From positions 1-18,640 of the forward strand of contig JBAMMC010000034.1 in assembly GCA_039793985.1 (NCBI GenBank): DNA of 18,640 bases, in the 5' to 3' direction. The DNA is from ARK-14 sp002899805 (lineage in GTDB: Archaea; Thermoproteota; Thermoprotei_A; Sulfolobales; Fervidicoccaceae). Position 1 is the stretch's first letter; each line of letters begins with the position of its first letter. Below, in pieces: positions 15,766 through 18,640 of this stretch. Below the pieces are notes generated by a model. It was not told the origin of the DNA and made no database searches. It saw only the letters and a program-made list of their open reading frames with translations. A program made the translations under genes and the position numbers.

Positions 15766-15900
15766 TCAAGCGCCTAAGTCTTCTACAACTATTTTCCACC
15801 ATTCTTGAGGTAGCATTGGATATGTTGATGAGTATACTTTGGCTGACCTCCTCCCTGCTCCGAATAGAAGGGGTTTCAGTTGTAAAGAAAGCTTAACGAT
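15766..15900 (-). pseudogene. Possible coding remnant, minus strand
   Basis: The minus-strand reading frame that stops at 15766 encodes a stretch with PLLFGAGRRSAKVY and YPMLPQEWWKIVVEDLGA. Its proline, tryptophan and charged content looks like a true protein C-terminus rather than random AT-rich translation. It has no convincing start: the open frame reaches only to 15966, runs into the start of the plus-strand gene, and lacks a ribosome binding site. I do not recognise the family. It may be the 3' end of a decayed gene, for instance of a transposase, or a chance reading. Confidence 0.2.
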
Positions 15901-15906
15901 ATTATT

Positions 15907-15914
15907 CTTTAATA
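15907..15914 (+). promoter_or_regulatory. TATA-like box before the gene at 15938
   Basis: CTTTAATA is centred 27 bases before the ATG at 15938, a spacing that fits a leaderless transcript starting at or near the ATG. No ribosome binding site is visible before that ATG, in agreement with this. Confidence 0.4.
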
Positions 15915-15937
15915 GCAATGTATTAATTCGATGTTTT

Positions 15938-16492
15938 ATGACTGAGTTGAATACAGGAATAAACATTGTTTCCTTCTACGTGAAAAGAGGGAAAAATTCA
16001 AAGAGATATCTAATAGAAAACAGTCTTATTTGTCAGCTTCCACCTGAAAAGAGGATTTTGCTTGTCCAAAGGATAGATGAAGCCTGGAAACCAGAAGAAA
16101 GTGATGTTTTCGCTAGAAAAAAATGCTTTGAAGAGGGAAGGCTCGAAGATTTCTTGAAAGAGGGTCAAAGAGCAGCCGATATTGAAACGGGATTGGCCGA
16201 AAAAGGTTATACTTGGAAGTTCTTACGTTCTGAAATGAATAGAATATTCTTTGGTGGCCTAGCTGGAGTCGGAACACATTATAATTTTACGACTGGGAAG
16301 GGTTCTTTCCTCAGTTATTTATATAGAGAGCTAATGCCTGAAGATGGCGAGATATTGGTTAGTGATATTTACATTATACCTCTGATATTGAAAATTGAGA
16401 CCAATGAAGTCAGAATCTTGGATGATTCTTTGAAGAATCTACAAAACATGATCAATTTACTTATTAAGAAAAATCTAGTAAGTTTCCTCTAA
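15938..16492 (+). CDS. Protein of unknown function
   Basis: This 184-residue protein belongs to no family I recognise. It has no signal peptide, no membrane segment and no metal-binding Cys/His cluster; the cysteines present are isolated. The N-terminal part (about 8-50) looks like beta strands (INIVSFYVKRG, KRYLIENSLICQL, KRILLVQRID). The middle (about 60-100) is helical and charged. A glycine-rich stretch FFGGLAGVGTHYNFTTGKGS (about 107-126) may be a loop. The C-terminal part is hydrophobic and helical (ILVSDIYIIPLILKIE, then LKNLQNMINLLIKKNLVSFL). The frame is open further upstream to 15839, but the ATG at 15938 is better: a TATA-like box lies 27 bases before it and the upstream part overlaps the protein-like minus-strand reading. 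It is a lone gene between the HMG-CoA synthase cluster and the ABC transporter, converging with the latter. Confidence 0.6.
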   Translation: MTELNTGINIVSFYVKRGKNSKRYLIENSLICQLPPEKRILLVQRIDEAWKPEESDVFARKKCFEEGRLEDFLKEGQRAADIETGLAEKGYTWKFLRSEMNRIFFGGLAGVGTHYNFTTGKGSFLSYLYRELMPEDGEILVSDIYIIPLILKIETNEVRILDDSLKNLQNMINLLIKKNLVSFL

Positions 16493-16567
16493 CACCTTTG
16501 AAATCTTTTTTGAAAAATAAATTACTGTTTTCAACATGGCTTTTCAATTTTTATATTATTCACTTTT

Positions 16568-16596
16568 TAAAATAATTTTTTCTTAAAATTATTTTA
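16568..16596. terminator. Bidirectional terminator-like hairpin between convergent genes
   Basis: A perfect 12-base inverted repeat (TAAAATAATTTT and AAAATTATTTTA) with a five-base loop lies between the stop of the unknown gene (16492) and that of the dppF-like gene (16611). T-runs flank it on both strands. Its position suits a terminator for both genes. The stem is made only of A and T, so the T-runs may matter more than the hairpin. Confidence 0.45.
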
Positions 16597-16610
16597 TTAA
16601 TAAAAAATAA

Positions 16611-17768
16611 TCATGTTGAAAAGTCCTTAATTTTTTCCTTCTTTTTCCAATTGTCGTATAACCAACAATTGACATATCTGCCATCTTCGGATACGAAATA
16701 CGGTGGATCGTGAATAGGACATTTATCCCTGAGCCTCTCCATATTTTCATCGAAAGCTACGCATCTTGGATGGAAACGACATCCTGGCGGGATATTCGCA
16801 GCACTTGGAATTTCTCCTTTAATTGGTACATTTCTCAGTTTGTGCCTATTTGAGGGATCCGGCTCCGGTATGGCAGCAACAAGAGCTCTTGTGTATGGAT
16901 GAAGCGGATTTTCTATTATCCTTCTTGTTTCACCCATTTCAACAATTCTTCCTAAATACATTATTGCTATCCTATCACAGATATACCTGGATACTGCTAG
17001 GTCGTGCGTTATAAAAACATAGCTTAGGTTTCTATCTTCCTTTATACTCTGCAGAAGTTCCAACATCTCAGCTCTTATTGAAACATCCAACATCGATACA
17101 GGCTCATCAGCGACTATAAGTTTAGGATTCATAATTAAGGCCTTTGCTATAGCTATTCTCTGCCTCTGCCCTCCAGAGAGTTGATGAGGGAATCTATCAA
17201 TGAAGTCTTCAGGAGGTTTCAGTTTCACAGTTTCTAAGGCTTTATGAACTCTTTCCATTTTTTCTTCTTCCGTCAGTTCAACCTTATGAATATTCATGGG
17301 TTCTTTTAGTATATCTCCAATATTGTATCTAGGATTGAGGCTCCCGTAAGGATCCTGGTAAATTATCTGAATGTCTTTTCTTACGGGTTTCACCTTTCTT
17401 GGAGGTATTGCGAATATATCAACATAATCTTCTCCATCCAAGTTCACTCCATTCTTTTTCAGTTCTTCCAATGTCTCTTTTCTTGCCCTGAATAAAGCAC
17501 TTCCACTTGTAATGGGAACAAGTCTCAAAAGTGACTTCCCAGTGGTCGTTTTCCCACAACCACTTTCTCCTGCGAGGCAAAAAGTCTCTCTTTCCTTAAC
17601 GAAGAAAGAAACAGAATCCACAGCTTTCACATATCTCTGTGGTTTTCTCCGCAAAATTTCTCCGATTCCTCTTTTCAAGGGAAACCATACTTTGAGATCT
17701 TCAACCATTAACAATAAGTCTTTATTCGAAGTGAATATATCCCCAATTTCATTCCTTTCGCCTTTCAC
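16611..17768 (-). CDS. Oligopeptide/dipeptide-type ABC transporter ATP-binding protein (DppF/OppF-like)
   Basis: This 385-residue ATPase is one of the two that power a binding-protein-dependent importer of the peptide/nickel/oligosaccharide (Opp/Dpp) family at the cytoplasmic membrane. Walker A is GESGCGKT (68-75), the Q-loop IIYQDPYGSLNPR (135-147), the signature LSGGQRQR (197-204), Walker B LIVADEP (217-223) and the switch histidine H255 (FITHDLAVS). The C-terminal oligo-HPY domain holds NPLHPYTRAL (287-296) and cysteines C330, C336, C350 and C368, the pattern linked with a 4Fe-4S cluster in some family members. A segment of about 20-30 charged residues between Walker A and Q-loop (about 93-125) is longer than usual. 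A GTG start at 17768 follows GGAGGGTGA by six bases, and the gene begins 15 bases after the dppD-like gene, as its operon partner. Confidence 0.93.
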   Translation of the reverse strand: MKGERNEIGDIFTSNKDLLLMVEDLKVWFPLKRGIGEILRRKPQRYVKAVDSVSFFVKERETFCLAGESGCGKTTTGKSLLRLVPITSGSALFRARKETLEELKKNGVNLDGEDYVDIFAIPPRKVKPVRKDIQIIYQDPYGSLNPRYNIGDILKEPMNIHKVELTEEEKMERVHKALETVKLKPPEDFIDRFPHQLSGGQRQRIAIAKALIMNPKLIVADEPVSMLDVSIRAEMLELLQSIKEDRNLSYVFITHDLAVSRYICDRIAIMYLGRIVEMGETRRIIENPLHPYTRALVAAIPEPDPSNRHKLRNVPIKGEIPSAANIPPGCRFHPRCVAFDENMERLRDKCPIHDPPYFVSEDGRYVNCWLYDNWKKKEKIKDFST

Positions 17769-17783
17769 TATTTGTCACCCTCC

Positions 17784-18640
17784 CTAGCTTTCTCTTCCTT
17801 CATAAAGCCAGCACCTAACAAAATGCCCTTTTTCTACTTCTATTAGATCGGGCTCTTCTTTACGACATCGTTCCGTAGCTTGGGGACAACGGGGGTTAAA
17901 CTTACATCCAGGCGGTGCAGAGATTAAATTTGGTGGTTCTCCAGGTATATAATGTAGCTTCTCTATAGGTCCTCTGAGTCTGGGAATGCTCTTGATGAGC
18001 AATCTGGTATATGGATGATAGGGGTTGTTGAATATTATATCAGAGGAACCATACTCAACTATTCTTCCAGCGTACATTATAGCAACTTTATCTGCCATCT
18101 CTGCTATGACACTCATATCATGAGTTATTAAAATGAAACTTAATCTCTTCTCTTGTTTTAGTTTTTTCATCAGATTCAATATTTGTGATTGAATTACCAC
18201 ATCTAGAGCGGTCGTGGGCTCATCAGCTATCACCACTGAAGGTTCCAATGCTAATGCCATTGCTATAACAGCTCTCTGCTTCATACCACCGCTCAGTTCA
18301 TGTGGGTATCTTTTCTCTAGCTCTGGGTTGAGACCAACCATTTTCAATAATTCCCTTACTTTCTCCAGTGCTTCTTTTTTCGTATAGTTTCTGTGGTATA
18401 TGAATGGTTCAGCAAGCTGATATCCTATCGTATAAACTGGATTAAGTGAATTTATTGCTCCTTGAAAAACCATGCTTATTTTTTCCCAAAGTATCTTCTT
18501 CCTTCTTTCATTTTCAGGTAGCTTAAGAATATCTATTCCGTCTATCTTCACGGAACCTTCTATAATTTTTCCAGGAGGTGGGACTAGACCCATGATGCTC
18601 CAAGCCAATGTAGATTTTCCGCAACCACTTTCTCCAGCTA
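17784..18640 (-). CDS. Oligopeptide/dipeptide-type ABC transporter ATP-binding protein (DppD/OppD-like), 5' end outside the window
   Basis: This is the second ATPase of the transporter, cut by the right edge of the window. Visible sequence begins inside Walker A (AGESGCGKST) and runs 284 codons to the stop; some 40 N-terminal residues should be missing. Seen are the Q-loop SMVFQGAINSLNPVYTIGYQ, the signature LSGGMKQR, Walker B VVIADEPTTALD, the switch region LITHDMSVIAEMADKVAIMYAG and the oligo-HPY domain with NPYHPYTRLL. The C-terminus holds four cysteines in the same pattern as its partner (CKFNPRC, then ERC and VRCWLY). The TTG at 18608 is not the start, because it would break Walker A. 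The permease and binding-protein genes are expected beyond 18640. Peptides are the commonest substrate, but archaeal homologues also carry sugars. Confidence 0.93.
   Translation of the reverse strand, partial: AGESGCGKSTLAWSIMGLVPPPGKIIEGSVKIDGIDILKLPENERRKKILWEKISMVFQGAINSLNPVYTIGYQLAEPFIYHRNYTKKEALEKVRELLKMVGLNPELEKRYPHELSGGMKQRAVIAMALALEPSVVIADEPTTALDVVIQSQILNLMKKLKQEKRLSFILITHDMSVIAEMADKVAIMYAGRIVEYGSSDIIFNNPYHPYTRLLIKSIPRLRGPIEKLHYIPGEPPNLISAPPGCKFNPRCPQATERCRKEEPDLIEVEKGHFVRCWLYEGRES

Larger units (their letters stand above)
15499..15937. other. 439-base region without an assigned gene
   Basis: This divergent region must hold the promoters for the HMG-CoA synthase cluster (minus strand) and for the gene at 15938. 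A TATA-like CTTTTATC on the minus strand at about 15540-15547 could serve the former. A hairpin with arms GTGG-CAG/CTG-CCAC and one bulged C lies at 15674-15692, followed on the plus strand by a T-run at 15708-15713, which looks terminator-like although no plus gene precedes it. The part 15766-15895 reads on the minus strand as protein-like sequence ending in a TAG-type stop, described among the findings. The bases GAGTATAC occur at 15663-15670 and again at 15830-15837. Confidence 0.4.

Noticed and set aside
15663..15837. GAGTATAC direct repeats as target duplication of a 159-base insertion
   Set aside because: The enclosed DNA has no terminal inverted repeats, and an eight-base repeat at this distance can arise by chance.
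1..18640. tRNA genes, CRISPR arrays, insertion sequences, replication origin
   Set aside because: No tRNA-like cloverleaf, regularly spaced repeats, intact transposase or origin-type repeats were found on reading both strands.

Overview
The window looks like a chromosomal segment of a hyperthermophilic archaeon, most likely a member of the Thermoproteota (crenarchaeal lineage). The basis is archaeal-type PheS/PheT, a four-subunit pyruvate:ferredoxin oxidoreductase, an HMG-CoA synthase-thiolase-DUF35 mevalonate cluster, free-standing AlaX, TATA-like boxes about 25-30 bases ahead of several genes, and Shine-Dalgarno sequences (GGAGGTGA type) inside operons. The DNA is AT-rich. A Fervidicoccales- or Desulfurococcales-like host is a guess. 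There is no tRNA, rRNA, CRISPR array or intact mobile element.

Layout. At 188-1378 lies a class V (alanine/serine-glyoxylate type) aminotransferase. It faces a Gfo/Idh/MocA dehydrogenase on the minus strand, which diverges from the pheST operon (2557-5759, plus). From 9003 to 6008 on the minus strand runs porG-porD-porA-porB, with overlapping or nearly overlapping genes. Upstream of it, also on the minus strand, are alaX (9887-9120) and the overlapping pair hisS-feoA (11537-9982). A small thioredoxin-fold protein (11738-12055, plus) converges on a DedA/VTT-like membrane protein (12753-12052). Next come HMG-CoA synthase, a thiolase homologue and a DUF35 zinc-ribbon protein (15498-12849, minus). 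After a 439-base region lies an unrecognised plus-strand gene (15938-16492). The right end holds two ATPases of a peptide/oligosaccharide ABC transporter, DppF-like and DppD-like; the second is cut by the window edge.

How the genes fit together. The Dpp-type ATPases would drive uptake of peptides or sugars. The aminotransferase and POR would carry carbon and amino groups toward acetyl-CoA, with electrons going to ferredoxin. The HMG-CoA synthase cluster would use acetyl-CoA for archaeal isoprenoid lipids. PheRS, HisRS and AlaX serve aminoacylation and its proofreading. This suggests an organotrophic, peptide-using metabolism, which is inference.

Most notable points. (1) The thiolase of the mevalonate cluster has Gly where the family has its nucleophilic Cys, and Pro where an HD-motif His is usual, while its HMG-CoA synthase partner keeps its Cys and His. 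(2) A small thioredoxin/glutaredoxin-fold protein has HPYH exactly where CPYC is expected. (3) porB has no ATG, GTG or TTG that would include its cluster-binding N-terminus, and appears to start at ATT behind a very strong Shine-Dalgarno. (4) A perfect 16-base palindrome abuts the por promoter. Many genes start with TTG, so several starts given here are shorter or longer than the first possible methionine.
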